A stretch of 64,000 nucleotides of DNA from Guptibacillus hwajinpoensis (GCF_020171785.1 NZ_JAIVAE010000004.1:186001-250000); one strand, 5' to 3'. Positions 7,201 to 15,964 are shown, numbered from the stretch's first letter. Notes: generated by a model not told the origin, from the letters alone. Numbers and translations are program-made.

Positions 7201-9745
7201 TACTGATGGACTTGCGAAGGATTACAGCGTATCGGTTAAAGACGGGAAAGTATCTGTCACAATCCCTGCGATGACTGGCCGCATGCTAATTGCGGATCAA
7301 GGACAGAATTTTGAACTTCCGAAAGCACCAAGTGATTTAAAAGTCGCTACCGGAGAAGGAAGCGCCACTCTTTCATGGACAGGTGATGCAGCGCAGTACA
7401 AGGTGTATCGCTCAACGCTTCAAGGGGCGATGTATGAAGAAGTGGGTGTGACAGACGGCAATGACCTGACCGTCGACGGATTAACAAACGGCCAGTCTTA
7501 CTATTTTGCCGTAACGGCAGTAGATGAGGATGGAAATGAATCCGTTAAGGTAGAAACAACAGAACCAACGATTCCACACATTGAGTGGAAAGAAGGAAAG
7601 TATGAGATCTCATCTGTTACGGCGACCCCAGACCAGGTGCTCGATCTAGCAAACGCCTTTGCGATTGAAGCGGGTGTAAAAATTGACGGCGCTACGGAAA
7701 CGGACCTTGCACAAGGCTTAATTGGAAAGCTTCAAGTGAAGCAGGGTGACGGTGATTGGCAGGAGTCGAAGGCAACCTATACGGGACAGGATGGCGCATT
7801 TAACAAATTTAAAGCTAATTTCCGTCCGATCGAAAAAGGAACCTATGCTTATCGACTTGCTTTTTCAACCGATCGTGGTGCAACGTGGAAAACAACGAAC
7901 ACCGAAGAAGTGACGTTTACGCAAAATGAAGATGATACGAAAGCACCGGCGGATGCAGTGAAATTAGAGGAGCCACTAAAAGAGTCCGGTCAAGTGACGT
8001 TGAACTGGAAGCTTGATGGCGCTGACGGTGCTTATCTTTTAGCGGTAGAGCGTGATGGCGAAACAATCGAGCTCATCGAAAATGCAGAGACGACGACTTA
8101 CACCGATTTTGCTGTACAGAACGGAAAAACGTATACGTATCGCATTGTCGCTTATGATCAAGCTGGCAATCAAACGGCTTCGAATGAAGTGAAGGTTACG
8201 CCAGATATTGTCATGGTTGACGTCACGTTTAAAGTTCATGCTCCAGACGATACGCCGCTTAGCGCGAAAGTAACGATGCCAGGTGATCAAAATGGATGGA
8301 GTACGAGCGCGTGGGAAATGTCTCGTAACGGAGCGGTATCACCAGACTGGGAGATCCAAAAGTCGTTCCCAGAAGGGACGATTTTAACGTACAAATATGT
8401 AAAAGGGGAATCGTGGGATCAAGAGGGTCTTGCTGACCATACACGTAACGATAAGTCAGACGATGACGTGAGTTACTATGGTTACGGAGCGGAAGGCACA
8501 GATCTTAAAGTAACGGTAACGAACCAGGGTAGTAATAAAATGGTCGTACAGGATGAAATTCTTCGCTGGATCGACATGCCAGTTGTCGTGACGTCTCCTG
8601 AAAATGGTGCGGTTGTGGAAGGTGACACGGTTACGTTTAAAGGTAATGCGATTAAAGAAGGTAACCTGACGATCAATGGTGAAAAAGTGGCAGTAAATGA
8701 GGATATGACATTTACGCATGAAGTAACGCTTGAAAATGGCGAGAATGAAATACCGATCACGATTGAACCATCAGAAGAAAATAAAACCGCAATTTTTAAC
8801 AACGATGGTGGCGCAATTGGTAAGAATACGAAGAAATATACGTGGAAAGTGACTTCGAATGCTGGGGAAGCAGAGGCGAAAGAGCCTGTGCGGTTGTCAG
8901 GTTCCGACCGCTATGAAACGGCAGTTGAGATTTCTAAAGAAGGCTGGGAAAAAGCCGACACGGTAATCCTGACAAGAGGAGATGAATTCGCAGATGCGCT
9001 TGCTGGTGTCCCTTATGCTTATCAATTAGATGCGCCTATTCTGCTTACAGGTAAGGACAAGTTGACTAGCAGCACGAAAAAAGAAATTCAGCGTCTTTCT
9101 CCAGAGAAAGTGATTATTTTAGGAGGGGAAGGCGTCGTCTCAGATTATGTTGTCTATCAACTTCGAGGAATGGGTATCAAAGTCGATCGAATTGGGGGGC
9201 ATGACCGATTTGAAACGGCCGCAAATATTTCGGCACGTATGGGTGATTTCGAAAAAGCGATCGTTGTAAATGGACTCGATTTTCCTGATGCTTTGTCAGC
9301 TGGTGCCTACGCTGCAGAAAAGGGTTATCCGATTCTTTTTACAATGAAAGAAAAGCTTCCGAATGAAACGGAAAAAGTACTAAAATCAAAAGAAAGCACG
9401 ATTATAGTAGGCGGCACGGGAGTCGTGAGCGAAAAAGTAGCACAACACCTTCCAAAACCAACAAGGTATTCTGGCAAGGATCGTTTTGGTACAGCCGCAA
9501 AAGTGGCAACAGAATTAAATCCTTCGAATCACGTTTTCGTAACGACAGGTATGGATTTCGCTGATGCCTTAGCGGGATCAGTCCTTGCTGCAAGACAAGA
9601 AGCAACAGTACTTCTAGTACAGCCAGACAAATTGCCTGAAACTACGAAAGAAGCTGTTGGAATGTTAAAAGCAAACGAATTTACAATTCTAGGCGGTACA
9701 GGAGCGGTTAGTGAGCAAGTGGTTAAGGAAATGATGGCGAGGTAA
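4226..9745 (+). CDS. cell-wall-anchored GH13 amylase/pullulanase-type enzyme
   Basis: 1839 residues, starting at ATG 4226 behind AAGGGGGAAAAGG. Residues 1-30 are a Sec signal ending VKA. The order is: CBM48-like domain (42-110); two X25-like pullulanase modules (about 124-210 and 228-330); GH13 N-domain; GH13 barrel from 454 with region I DGVFNH (593-598), region II GWRLDVANE (nucleophile Asp near 738), region III GEIWDD (acid/base Glu near 777) and region IV GSHDTPR (near 840); fibronectin-III-like and starch-binding-like modules (1032-1450); an Ig-like module; three CWB2 repeats (1554-1839). It should split alpha-glucans outside the cell while bound to the wall. cre-like sites upstream suggest carbon control. 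The CWB2 part is about 98% identical in DNA to that of the 15965 gene. Exact linkage specificity (1,4 versus 1,6) is not decided. Confidence 0.9.
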   Translation: MKRGNRRKLSLSLVIILVVQLLAGAIPGTVKAASSPVIDGTSATFIFEGDGSEESVLVAGDFTNWQEGALPLEKIEGVWKLTVDDLSDGLHQYKFIVGDEWMKDPLNPNGSDNSTFTIGATTDERIVTLVGDLQDELGAAGEWDPASEETKMEAKGDGFYEFSGELPAGTYEYKIAINQSWGESYGDGANNLKLTLDEKTKVTFYYHDETHAIANSTTYTPVTTDKQPRLVGSIQPAIDAGAEWSPEQSTALFSDDNFDNVYSFSTSVPKGNYEYKVVLGDTWGEDYPADNATLNVIEKADVTFFYNTETKEVSTDYTAEGSDGAISKASLLHNSWEEAFRSPFGAVPEGKTVTLRLAAKKDDLTKADLYIKNQNTGTSNLIAMEKAATSDGKDYWEATVTPEEKGLYGYKFIVRDGSAKAEYGEDTKQGEAGKAVDANAELYQLTVFDPGYKTPDWMKEAVVYQIFPDRFYNGNEGNDDAKETARGPEPIEDQNWGELPDNPRLSDSANYEGDGIWSNDFFGGDIKGIQQKLDYIQSLGVNTIYLNPIAKAASNHKYDATDWKAVDPMFGTPEEFKAFTDELEKRDMHLIMDGVFNHVGDDSIYFDRYGKYEVVGAYEYWSRIYDLMNEDGMNEEEAKVEARKQLEDEGQTFNDEYGFHNWFNLKNEKVTDENGNERYDYQAWWGYDSLPEIKSVEGDAVDYDSELNNEKFADYIMYDKDSASKSWLTNGASGWRLDVANEVDMEFWREFRDELKSEEMAGAGATLKEGEEPLILGEIWDDASKYFLGDQYDSVMNYRFEGAILNFLKSGDAASADEKLMAVQEDYPDEAFHALMNLMGSHDTPRAIYVLGGGTDTYERAEFDPNYDHELGVQRLKLAAVLQMGYPGAPTIYYGDEAGVTGSKDPDDRRTYPWGDENTDLIDHYQAAGAIRTENADILAYGKLTTLHAEGDVYAFARTDKDGAAIIAVNRGTKAQTIDLDVKDVVKNKISFTDGLAKDYSVSVKDGKVSVTIPAMTGRMLIADQGQNFELPKAPSDLKVATGEGSATLSWTGDAAQYKVYRSTLQGAMYEEVGVTDGNDLTVDGLTNGQSYYFAVTAVDEDGNESVKVETTEPTIPHIEWKEGKYEISSVTATPDQVLDLANAFAIEAGVKIDGATETDLAQGLIGKLQVKQGDGDWQESKATYTGQDGAFNKFKANFRPIEKGTYAYRLAFSTDRGATWKTTNTEEVTFTQNEDDTKAPADAVKLEEPLKESGQVTLNWKLDGADGAYLLAVERDGETIELIENAETTTYTDFAVQNGKTYTYRIVAYDQAGNQTASNEVKVTPDIVMVDVTFKVHAPDDTPLSAKVTMPGDQNGWSTSAWEMSRNGAVSPDWEIQKSFPEGTILTYKYVKGESWDQEGLADHTRNDKSDDDVSYYGYGAEGTDLKVTVTNQGSNKMVVQDEILRWIDMPVVVTSPENGAVVEGDTVTFKGNAIKEGNLTINGEKVAVNEDMTFTHEVTLENGENEIPITIEPSEENKTAIFNNDGGAIGKNTKKYTWKVTSNAGEAEAKEPVRLSGSDRYETAVEISKEGWEKADTVILTRGDEFADALAGVPYAYQLDAPILLTGKDKLTSSTKKEIQRLSPEKVIILGGEGVVSDYVVYQLRGMGIKVDRIGGHDRFETAANISARMGDFEKAIVVNGLDFPDALSAGAYAAEKGYPILFTMKEKLPNETEKVLKSKESTIIVGGTGVVSEKVAQHLPKPTRYSGKDRFGTAAKVATELNPSNHVFVTTGMDFADALAGSVLAARQEATVLLVQPDKLPETTKEAVGMLKANEFTILGGTGAVSEQVVKEMMAR

Positions 9746-9787
9746 AGAGTAGGAGATGAGGGGTCAGGCTCGAGCCTGACCCCTCCA
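8881..9787 (+). repeat. 907-bp duplicated CWB2 anchor plus REP, copy 1
   Basis: Matches 19354-20260 without gaps at a constant offset of 10,473 bp, with about 15 mismatches counted by eye. It covers the whole triple CWB2 module, the stop codon and the following REP palindrome. Sequence on both sides is unrelated between the copies. Confidence 0.9.
9758..9785. repeat. REP palindrome, copy 1
   Basis: A perfect 28-bp palindrome with half-site GAGGGGTCAGGCTC, 13 bp after the GH13 stop codon. It has no tail hairpin and no T-run. Confidence 0.9.
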
Positions 9788-9928
9788 TAGTATCTAATAT
9801 GGTGAACTAAAAAATATGATTAGAAAGCTGATTTCAAAAAAACAGGGTGAATTGTCATTAGATTAAAAGGAATCTTTAAGTCCTTTTTCATAGCAACGAT
9901 TTTGCAACAGCTACATAAAAAGAAAGTG

Positions 9929-9958
9929 TTGACAGCGCTATCATATGGTTTGTATACT
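9929..9958 (+). promoter_or_regulatory. sigma-A promoter with overlapping cre for the sugar ABC operon
   Basis: TTGACA (9929-9934) and TATACT (9953-9958) are spaced by 18 bp. TGACAGCGCTATCA at 9930-9943 fits the cre consensus TGNNANCGNNNNCA and overlaps the -35 box, so CcpA would block the promoter. A LacI-type operator begins 7 bp downstream of the -10 box. Confidence 0.7.
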
Positions 9959-9964
9959 TACTGT

Positions 9965-9980
9965 ATGTTATCGTTAACAT
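9965..9980. promoter_or_regulatory. LacI-type operator 1 of the GH30/ABC regulon
   Basis: ATGTTATCGTTAACAT, an inverted repeat centred on CG, just downstream of the -10 box. It is the exact reverse complement of the site at 10086-10101. Confidence 0.8.
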
Positions 9981-10085
9981 TTTAAGTAAAATCTAGTTTA
10001 CACCGTTTCTGTTAATGCGAGAGTTTAAGTATGAATTTTACCGTGGTAAAAGGTGAAAGGCAATAAGATATTTTTTTAAAGAAAA

Positions 10086-10101
10086 ATGTTAACGATAACA
10101 T
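10086..10101. promoter_or_regulatory. LacI-type operator 2 of the GH30/ABC regulon
   Basis: ATGTTAACGATAACAT lies 29 bp before the start codon of the binding-protein gene. The pair 9965/10086 is 121 bp apart, suited to looping by a LacI-type tetramer or simple double blockage (inference). Confidence 0.8.
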
Positions 10102-10130
10102 TTAAATTCATTTTATTAAGGGGGAGAAAG

Positions 10131-11384
10131 ATGAAAAAGCAATATTTGTTCTCTATCATTTTAGTTTTAGTATTGGTTCTTATAACAGCATGTTCTAGCT
10201 CCGAAAATTCTTCTAGTAAAAGTAGTGCTGGAGGCGACACAAAAGACGCAAGCTTGGATTTTTGGGTATATGAGCCAGAATCCATTGAAGGTAAGAATAA
10301 GTTAAAAGATTTGGCTAAAAAGTATGAAGAAGAAACTGGAACTGAAATTAAGTTAACGTTTATTCCTAAAGATGATTTTAATACGAAGCTAAACGGAACA
10401 ATTGCAGTAGGTAATAACCCCGATATTTCCTATTTAGATCAACCACTTGTTCCACAGTTTGCCAAAGATGGAGTGCTTTTAAATGTTGATCAATACGTAG
10501 AAGGTGAAAATGGTATCAATCGTGATGATTATTTCGATGGTGCATTTAATTCTGTAATAGTAGATGAAAAACTTTATGGTCTTCCCCTAAATCAATCAAC
10601 AGTTGTATTGTTTTATAATAAAGATTTAGTTGAAGATCCACCTGAGACATTTGAAGAGTGGATTGATATGGCAAAGGAAGTCTACCAAAAAGGAGAAATA
10701 GCTGCATTCGAAGGAATTGGAGATGGTGGTTATGCAGCATGGTTATATCCAGCTCTCGTTCATAGTGCAGGTGGTTCAATGGTAAATGATGATGAAACAA
10801 AGGCAACATTCGGTGAAGGAAAAGCACTAGAAGCTGCAAAGCTACTAGATGAATTATTGAAATATTCAGATCAATCCGTTCGAGATACGCAAAATGCATT
10901 TGGTAACGGTTTGATTGCAACGAAGATCAGTGGCGCATGGGATATTGATAACTATAAAAACAACTTCAGTGATTTGGATTTTGGTGTCTCTCTTATTCCT
11001 TATAAAGAAGGAGAAAAATCGCATTCAAATTTGGGTGGGGATGATATCGTCATATATGAAAATACAGAGTATCCAGACGCCTCATGGGATTTTATTAAAT
11101 ATTTAACCAATGATGAAAACGCAATTACAATGTCTGAAATCACCGGTAACTTTCCGGTTAATGTAAATGCTGCGGCTGATTCTAGATACAAAGAAGATGA
11201 AAATCTAAGTGTTTTCTCAAAACAAATTGAAACGGCGGTAGCAAGACCTAGAATTACCGAATGGTTAAAAATTAATGATGAAGTTGTTGGTTCATCTTTA
11301 GACAAAGTTATTATTTCTGGAGAAGATCCTGTAAAAGTAATGAAAAAGGCACAAGAAGATGCGAATGTCATTATGAGTAAATAA
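10131..11384 (+). CDS. ABC sugar importer, solute-binding lipoprotein
   Basis: 417 residues. ATG 10131 follows AAGGGGGAG. The upstream in-frame ATG at 10086 lies inside the operator and is rejected. Residues 1-21 are a lipoprotein signal with lipobox LITAC, so the protein is tethered outside the membrane. The mature part has the extracellular solute-binding family 1 pattern (LDFWVYEPESIEG, EETGTEIKLTFIPKDDF, NPDISYLDQPLVPQFAKDG, LPLNQSTVVLFYNKDLVEDPPETFEEW). It heads an operon with two permeases and a GH30 glucosidase and is controlled by a cre site and two LacI operators. The ligand is probably a beta-glucoside or an oligosaccharide released by the surface GH30 (inference). Confidence 0.9.
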   Translation: MKKQYLFSIILVLVLVLITACSSSENSSSKSSAGGDTKDASLDFWVYEPESIEGKNKLKDLAKKYEEETGTEIKLTFIPKDDFNTKLNGTIAVGNNPDISYLDQPLVPQFAKDGVLLNVDQYVEGENGINRDDYFDGAFNSVIVDEKLYGLPLNQSTVVLFYNKDLVEDPPETFEEWIDMAKEVYQKGEIAAFEGIGDGGYAAWLYPALVHSAGGSMVNDDETKATFGEGKALEAAKLLDELLKYSDQSVRDTQNAFGNGLIATKISGAWDIDNYKNNFSDLDFGVSLIPYKEGEKSHSNLGGDDIVIYENTEYPDASWDFIKYLTNDENAITMSEITGNFPVNVNAAADSRYKEDENLSVFSKQIETAVARPRITEWLKINDEVVGSSLDKVIISGEDPVKVMKKAQEDANVIMSK

Positions 11385-11390
11385 AAAGTA

Positions 11391-11417
11391 AAAGAGGGGG
11401 AGGGTTTCTCCCCCTTT
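11391..11417 (+). terminator. intercistronic hairpin between binding protein and permease
   Basis: AGGGGGAG pairs with CTCCCCCT around GGTTT, followed by only a weak TTTATATT. Such hairpins after binding-protein genes usually stabilise the upstream mRNA and allow partial read-through. Confidence 0.6.
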
Positions 11418-11446
11418 ATATTGACAAAGAGTAGAGGTGTGAAGCA

Positions 11447-12346
11447 ATGAGTAGAGAAAAACTAACAAAACTCAAAAATTGGTATGCCAAAGAATCAACC
11501 ATGGGTTGGGTATTTATTTTACCGTTATTGCTTTATTTCATCGTATTTCAGTTGGCCCCTATGCTTCTTTCATTTGGAATCAGCTTTACCTCATGGAACT
11601 TGAGGTCTCCAGCTGAGTTTGTAGGGTTTGAGAATTATAAAAACTTATTGTTTGATTCAGTGAATTATCCTGATTTTTGGCCATCCCTTTGGATAACGCT
11701 AAAATATATCGTTTTTAGCTTACCAGGAGGGATTTTTATTGCACTCGTATTAGCAGCGATGTTAAATGCGAATGTAAAAGGTGAAGGTTTTTTTAAGACG
11801 GCCTACTATATTCCTAATATAACGGCAATGGTTGCCGTAGCAGCCATGTGGATATTTTTATTAGATCCTAAATATGGATTAGTTAGTCAATTATTTGATA
11901 TTGATCAAAGTTGGCTAGGAAGTAAATCAACAGCGCTCCCTACTTTAGGGATAATGGCAATATGGTCAGCCCTTGGCTATAATGTGTTAATTCTCTTAAC
12001 TACTATGAAGGGGATTCCAGACGAATTATATGAGTCAGCCACGATAGATGGGGCTAATGCTTGGCAAAAATTTACGAAGGTAACACTACCTATGATCCAA
12101 CCTACAATTTTTTTCTTAATCGTAACTGGCTTAATTGCGGCGTTCCAAGTATTTGACCAAATGTACTTGATGACTGGTGGAGGCCCAGATGGCGCAACAC
12201 AAACCTATATGCTTAGTTTATATAATCATGCTTTTCGATATTTTGAAATGGGTACCGCGTCTGCTATGTCTTACATTTTATTAATAATTATATTAATTAT
12301 TACATGGGTTAACTTTAAGTTTATACCACAACGATTTGACGATTAG
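11447..12346 (+). CDS. sugar ABC transporter permease, MalF type
   Basis: 299 residues with about six membrane segments, beginning WVFILPLLLYFIVFQLAPML. The cytoplasmic EAA loop reads ESATIDGANAWQKFTKVTLPMI, the contact point for the ATPase. It follows the binding-protein gene and is followed 13 bp later by the partner permease. No ATPase gene is present in this operon, so the importer probably uses a shared multi-sugar ATPase of the MsmX type, as many Bacillus sugar importers do (inference). Confidence 0.92.
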   Translation: MSREKLTKLKNWYAKESTMGWVFILPLLLYFIVFQLAPMLLSFGISFTSWNLRSPAEFVGFENYKNLLFDSVNYPDFWPSLWITLKYIVFSLPGGIFIALVLAAMLNANVKGEGFFKTAYYIPNITAMVAVAAMWIFLLDPKYGLVSQLFDIDQSWLGSKSTALPTLGIMAIWSALGYNVLILLTTMKGIPDELYESATIDGANAWQKFTKVTLPMIQPTIFFLIVTGLIAAFQVFDQMYLMTGGGPDGATQTYMLSLYNHAFRYFEMGTASAMSYILLIIILIITWVNFKFIPQRFDD

Positions 12347-12359
12347 GAGTTGAGCAGGC

Positions 12360-13211
12360 TTGAAAAAAATGAAGATGGAACGAATTTTCCTATACATAGG
12401 TTTGATTCTATTTGCACTCGTATTAGTATTTCCATTTATTTGGCTCCTATCATCGTCATTTAAAGAAAGTAAAGATATCTTTTCAACTACCTTTGAATTG
12501 ATACCTAAAAAAGAGGATGGTAGCTTTTATTTTACTCTAGAGAATTATAAGAAAGCATTTGAGTATTTAGATTTTCCAATGCTTTTCAAGAATACGTTAA
12601 TTGTTGCTGTTGTGAATACTGCATTAAACCTTTATTTAAATGGATTGGCTGGATATGCTTTTGCAAGAATGCGCTTTAAAGGAAGAGATGTTATTTTTAA
12701 AGTTATTTTAACAGCAATGATGGTACCTGGTACTGTCTTACTCGTTCCGAATATGATTATCGTCAATAAGTTAGGTTTTTATGATAGCTTAGCAGCATTG
12801 ATTTTACCGTTTTTCATTTCAATTTATAATATTTTCATGATGAGACAGCACTTTATGAGTTTGCCTAGAGAACTTGAAGAAGCGGCTGTTATGGATGGAG
12901 CAGGCTGGTTTAAAATTTTCAATAAAATTGCCTTACCGCTTTCAAAACCAATTTTAGTCGTATTAGGTATATTTACGTTTATGTGGAACTATAACAATTT
13001 CCTATGGCCGCTCGTTGTTATTAACTCATCTGAAAAATATACTTTGGCCTTGGGGCTGGGTGCATTATTAACATCAGGTGGTCAAAGTGCAGAAAAATAT
13101 CCCATTATGATTGCAGCAAGCGTTATTGTAGCTTTGCCATTAATTGTTTTATTCTTCATATTCCAAAAGCATATTATGAAAGGTATTACAGCGGGAAGTG
13201 TAAAAGGCTAG
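12360..13211 (+). CDS. sugar ABC transporter permease, MalG type
   Basis: 283 residues starting at TTG 12360 after AGGAG. About six membrane segments, with the EAA loop ELEEAAVMDGAGWFKIFNKI and the family ending IFQKHIMKGITAGSVKG. It forms the membrane channel together with the 11447 permease. It is followed by the GH30 gene after 41 bp and is probably co-transcribed with it. Confidence 0.92.
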   Translation: MKKMKMERIFLYIGLILFALVLVFPFIWLLSSSFKESKDIFSTTFELIPKKEDGSFYFTLENYKKAFEYLDFPMLFKNTLIVAVVNTALNLYLNGLAGYAFARMRFKGRDVIFKVILTAMMVPGTVLLVPNMIIVNKLGFYDSLAALILPFFISIYNIFMMRQHFMSLPRELEEAAVMDGAGWFKIFNKIALPLSKPILVVLGIFTFMWNYNNFLWPLVVINSSEKYTLALGLGALLTSGGQSAEKYPIMIAASVIVALPLIVLFFIFQKHIMKGITAGSVKG

Positions 13212-13252
13212 GAAATTAATTGAATACAAATTAATAAATGAGGAGTTTATAA

Positions 13253-14593
13253 ATGAAAAATATCAAAGTGTATTTAACATCTAGAAATTCAGAAGATCTA
13301 CTTACGAAAAAACAAGATTTACAGTTCCAGACAGGAAGTCCCTTAGAAAAGAGCGATATTGTCATTGATCCAGAAAAAACATACCAGGAAATTATTGGAT
13401 TTGGCGGTGCGTTTACAGAAGCTACTGCTTATACATTATCTCAAGTAACAGCTGATAAAAGACAAGAAGTGATTGAAAGCTATTTTAATCAAGATACAGG
13501 ACTTGGTTATACAATTGGTAGAGTTCATATCCACAGCTGTGATTTCGCATTAGGTAACTACACGTACGTAGAAGATTACGATGAAAATTTAGATACATTT
13601 GATATAAGTCGTGATCATAAGTGGGTTATTCCACTCTTAAAGGATGCTGAAAAGGAAAAAGGTGGACAAATTAAATTAGTAGCTTCACCGTGGAGTCCAC
13701 CTGCTTGGATGAAAACAAATAACGAGATGAACCACGGCGGAAAACTTCTTCAACAATATATGGATACATGGTCAAGATACTATACGAAGTTTATAGCTAC
13801 TTATGAAAAGGAAGGCTTTCCGATTTGGGCTATCACTGTACAAAATGAACCAGAAGCAGTACAGACGTGGGACTCTTGTATTTACACTGGTGAAGAAGAA
13901 AGAGACTTTATCAAGAATTATTTAGGACCACAGATGCATCGTGCTGGTTATGAAAATGTAAAAATACTGATTTGGGATCATAACCGCGATGTCATTGTTG
14001 ATCGAGCAAAGGCAGTGTTTGAAGATCCAGAAGCATCAAAGTATGTTTGGGGAACAGGATTTCATTGGTATGTCAGTGAAGAGTTTGAAAATGTAGGGAA
14101 GGTACATGATCTCTATCCTGATAAGCATTTGTTATTTACTGAAGGCTGCCAAGAAGGGGGAGTGAAATTAGGCGAATGGTTTACAGGTGAACGGTATGGG
14201 CGTAATATGATTGGCGATTTGAATAATTGGACTGAAGGCTATATAGATTGGAATATGGTATTAAATGAAGAAGGTGGACCCAATCATGTAAATAATTTAT
14301 GTGATGCACCTATTATTGCTGATACAAAAACAAATGAAATTCATTATAATAGTTCCTTCTATTATATTGGTCATTTTAGTAAGTTTATTCGCCCTGGGGC
14401 TAAACGAATTGGTTTAGAGGTGGCGAATGAGAACCTACAATCAACTGCATTTATGAACAGAGATGATTCCATTTCGATCGTAATTATGAATGAAACAGAT
14501 CAAATAGAATCATTTACGATTGAGTATAAAAACGAATATTTTTCTACACAATTACCACCACATTCAATTGCAACATATCTTTTTGAAAGTTAG
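13253..14593 (+). CDS. cytosolic GH30 beta-glucosidase / glucosylceramidase-like enzyme
   Basis: 446 residues without a signal peptide. The GH30 signature EIIGFGGAFTEATAYTL is near the start. The acid/base Glu199 lies in TVQNEPEA and the nucleophile Glu297 in LLFTEGCQEGG. SPWSPPAWMKTN is another family block. It ends with a short beta domain (SIATYLFES). As the last gene of the importer operon it should hydrolyse the imported glycoside in the cytosol. GH30 enzymes related to glucosylceramidase act on beta-1,6- or beta-1,3-glucosides and aryl glucosides. The true substrate is not determined. The secreted paralog at 15965 shares the catalytic motifs. Confidence 0.9.
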   Translation: MKNIKVYLTSRNSEDLLTKKQDLQFQTGSPLEKSDIVIDPEKTYQEIIGFGGAFTEATAYTLSQVTADKRQEVIESYFNQDTGLGYTIGRVHIHSCDFALGNYTYVEDYDENLDTFDISRDHKWVIPLLKDAEKEKGGQIKLVASPWSPPAWMKTNNEMNHGGKLLQQYMDTWSRYYTKFIATYEKEGFPIWAITVQNEPEAVQTWDSCIYTGEEERDFIKNYLGPQMHRAGYENVKILIWDHNRDVIVDRAKAVFEDPEASKYVWGTGFHWYVSEEFENVGKVHDLYPDKHLLFTEGCQEGGVKLGEWFTGERYGRNMIGDLNNWTEGYIDWNMVLNEEGGPNHVNNLCDAPIIADTKTNEIHYNSSFYYIGHFSKFIRPGAKRIGLEVANENLQSTAFMNRDDSISIVIMNETDQIESFTIEYKNEYFSTQLPPHSIATYLFES

Positions 14594-14795
14594 TATCCTA
14601 AGAGAAACAACTTCATTGGATATTATAACAATCCGACTATGGGTAACTTTACTAGATTAAAGCTGTTTATATTAGAAGAACAAGATTCATTTTTTTAGAA
14701 ATAAAGGTAATGTTTTGGAGCGATCCGTTATTAGCGGTCAGTAGTTATCTAATATACAAAGCAAATTTATAATATCTCAGGGATCAGTGGTTGGA

Positions 14796-14824
14796 TTGAC
14801 ACCTTAATAGACTAATACTATATT
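14796..14824 (+). promoter_or_regulatory. sigma-A promoter of the LacI-type regulator gene
   Basis: TTGACA (14796-14801), a 17-bp spacer and TATATT (14819-14824). The operator at 14829-14844 begins 5 bp after the -10 box, which implies self-repression. The rest of 14594-14892 shows nothing else. Confidence 0.7.
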
Positions 14825-14828
14825 AGTG

Positions 14829-14844
14829 ATGTTAACGGTAACAT
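14829..14844. promoter_or_regulatory. LacI-type operator 3, autoregulatory
   Basis: ATGTTAACGGTAACAT, same family as the sites at 9965, 10086 and 15911, placed over the expected transcription start of the regulator. Confidence 0.8.
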
Positions 14845-14892
14845 ATTGTTAGTACTACTAATAATCGTAATTGAAGAATAGAGGTATATTCT

Positions 14893-15861
14893 ATGGCTAC
14901 TATGAAAGATGTTGCTTTAAAAGCAGGTGTCTCTGTTATGACTGTATCTAGAGTAATAAATTCACCAGATTCAGTAAAAAGTGAAACGAAGAATAAAATA
15001 TTATCAGCAATGAATGATTTAAAGTTCCACCCGAATTATGCAGCTAAAGCTCTGGTAACCAATAGAACGAGAACAGTTCACTTATTAATTCCTAACCAAC
15101 TTGAAACGGCAGATCCTTATTTAATGACTCTTATTGCAGGTATTAGTGATGTATTAAGTAAAAATTATTATGCCTTTTTATTGAGAAGAGAATGGGACTC
15201 TCATTATAAATGTGATGGCGTTATCGCAATGGGGTTAAATGAAGAAGAAGACCAGCAATTATTAGAGAAAATGAATATTCCATGTGTTTTATTTGGAGAT
15301 ACAAATTTAAGTATTGATTGTATAAATGTAAACGATCAAAAAGGAGGATATGACATGACCAATTATATTCTCCAAAATGGACACGAAAAAATAGGGATAA
15401 TTGTCATTGATGAAGATAATACTTTTCCCGTGAAAAGGTATAACGGTTATCAACAGGCCCTTCGAGACAATGATATTCCTTTTAATCCTAACTATGTTCG
15501 TTATTCTAATAATACTGAAGGTGACGGTTTTACAAAGGCCCTGGAGCTACTTGAGAGTACTGATATTACTGCTTTATTTTGTTTAAGTGATGTATTAGCA
15601 CTAGGAGCTTTACGTGCTGCCAGAGAGGTAGGGAAAGTAGTCCCAAAAGAGATATCTATTGCAGGTTTTGATGGAGTCTTGTTTGACCAAGTTGCAGAAC
15701 CACACTTAACAACAATGAAACAGCCTGTCTATGAAATTGGTCAAGCTTTAGCTAGTGAATTACTTACAAGGATAGAAAATCCATTCAAAAAGGTTACTAA
15801 AAAATTGTTCGATCCAAAAATTATGATACGTAATTCAACATCAAAATTAAATAAAGATTAA
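14893..15861 (+). CDS. LacI-family transcriptional repressor
   Basis: 322 residues. Residues 2-55 are the LacI helix-turn-helix and hinge (TMKDVALKAGVSVMTVSRVI and HPNYAAKALVTNRT). The remainder is a periplasmic-binding-protein-type effector domain (GYDMTNYILQNGHEKIGIIV, CLSDVLALGALRAAREVGKV, ISIAGFDGVLFDQVAEPHLT). It lies between the GH30/ABC operon and the surface GH30 gene. Four ATGTTAnCGnTAACAT sites surround these units and its own start, so it very probably represses all three in the absence of the sugar. The effector is unknown. Confidence 0.92.
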   Translation: MATMKDVALKAGVSVMTVSRVINSPDSVKSETKNKILSAMNDLKFHPNYAAKALVTNRTRTVHLLIPNQLETADPYLMTLIAGISDVLSKNYYAFLLRREWDSHYKCDGVIAMGLNEEEDQQLLEKMNIPCVLFGDTNLSIDCINVNDQKGGYDMTNYILQNGHEKIGIIVIDEDNTFPVKRYNGYQQALRDNDIPFNPNYVRYSNNTEGDGFTKALELLESTDITALFCLSDVLALGALRAAREVGKVVPKEISIAGFDGVLFDQVAEPHLTTMKQPVYEIGQALASELLTRIENPFKKVTKKLFDPKIMIRNSTSKLNKD

Positions 15862-15877
15862 TAAACAAGTATAGTTT

Positions 15878-15899
15878 AAGTCCCTATATGGGGCTTTTA
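15878..15899 (+). terminator. short terminator after the lacI-type gene
   Basis: AAGTCCC and GGGGCTT form a short stem around a TATAT loop, followed by TTATT. It lies just before operator 4. Confidence 0.5.
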
Positions 15900-15910
15900 T
15901 TCATCATAAA

Positions 15911-15926
15911 ATGTTAGCGCTAACAT
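15911..15926. promoter_or_regulatory. LacI-type operator 4, perfect palindrome
   Basis: ATGTTAGCGCTAACAT is a perfect 16-bp palindrome 38 bp upstream of the surface GH30 start codon. It is the most symmetric member of the operator family. Confidence 0.8.
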
Positions 15927-15964
15927 TCCGAATCGCCATTACACTAATGGAGGGAAGTAGAAGT

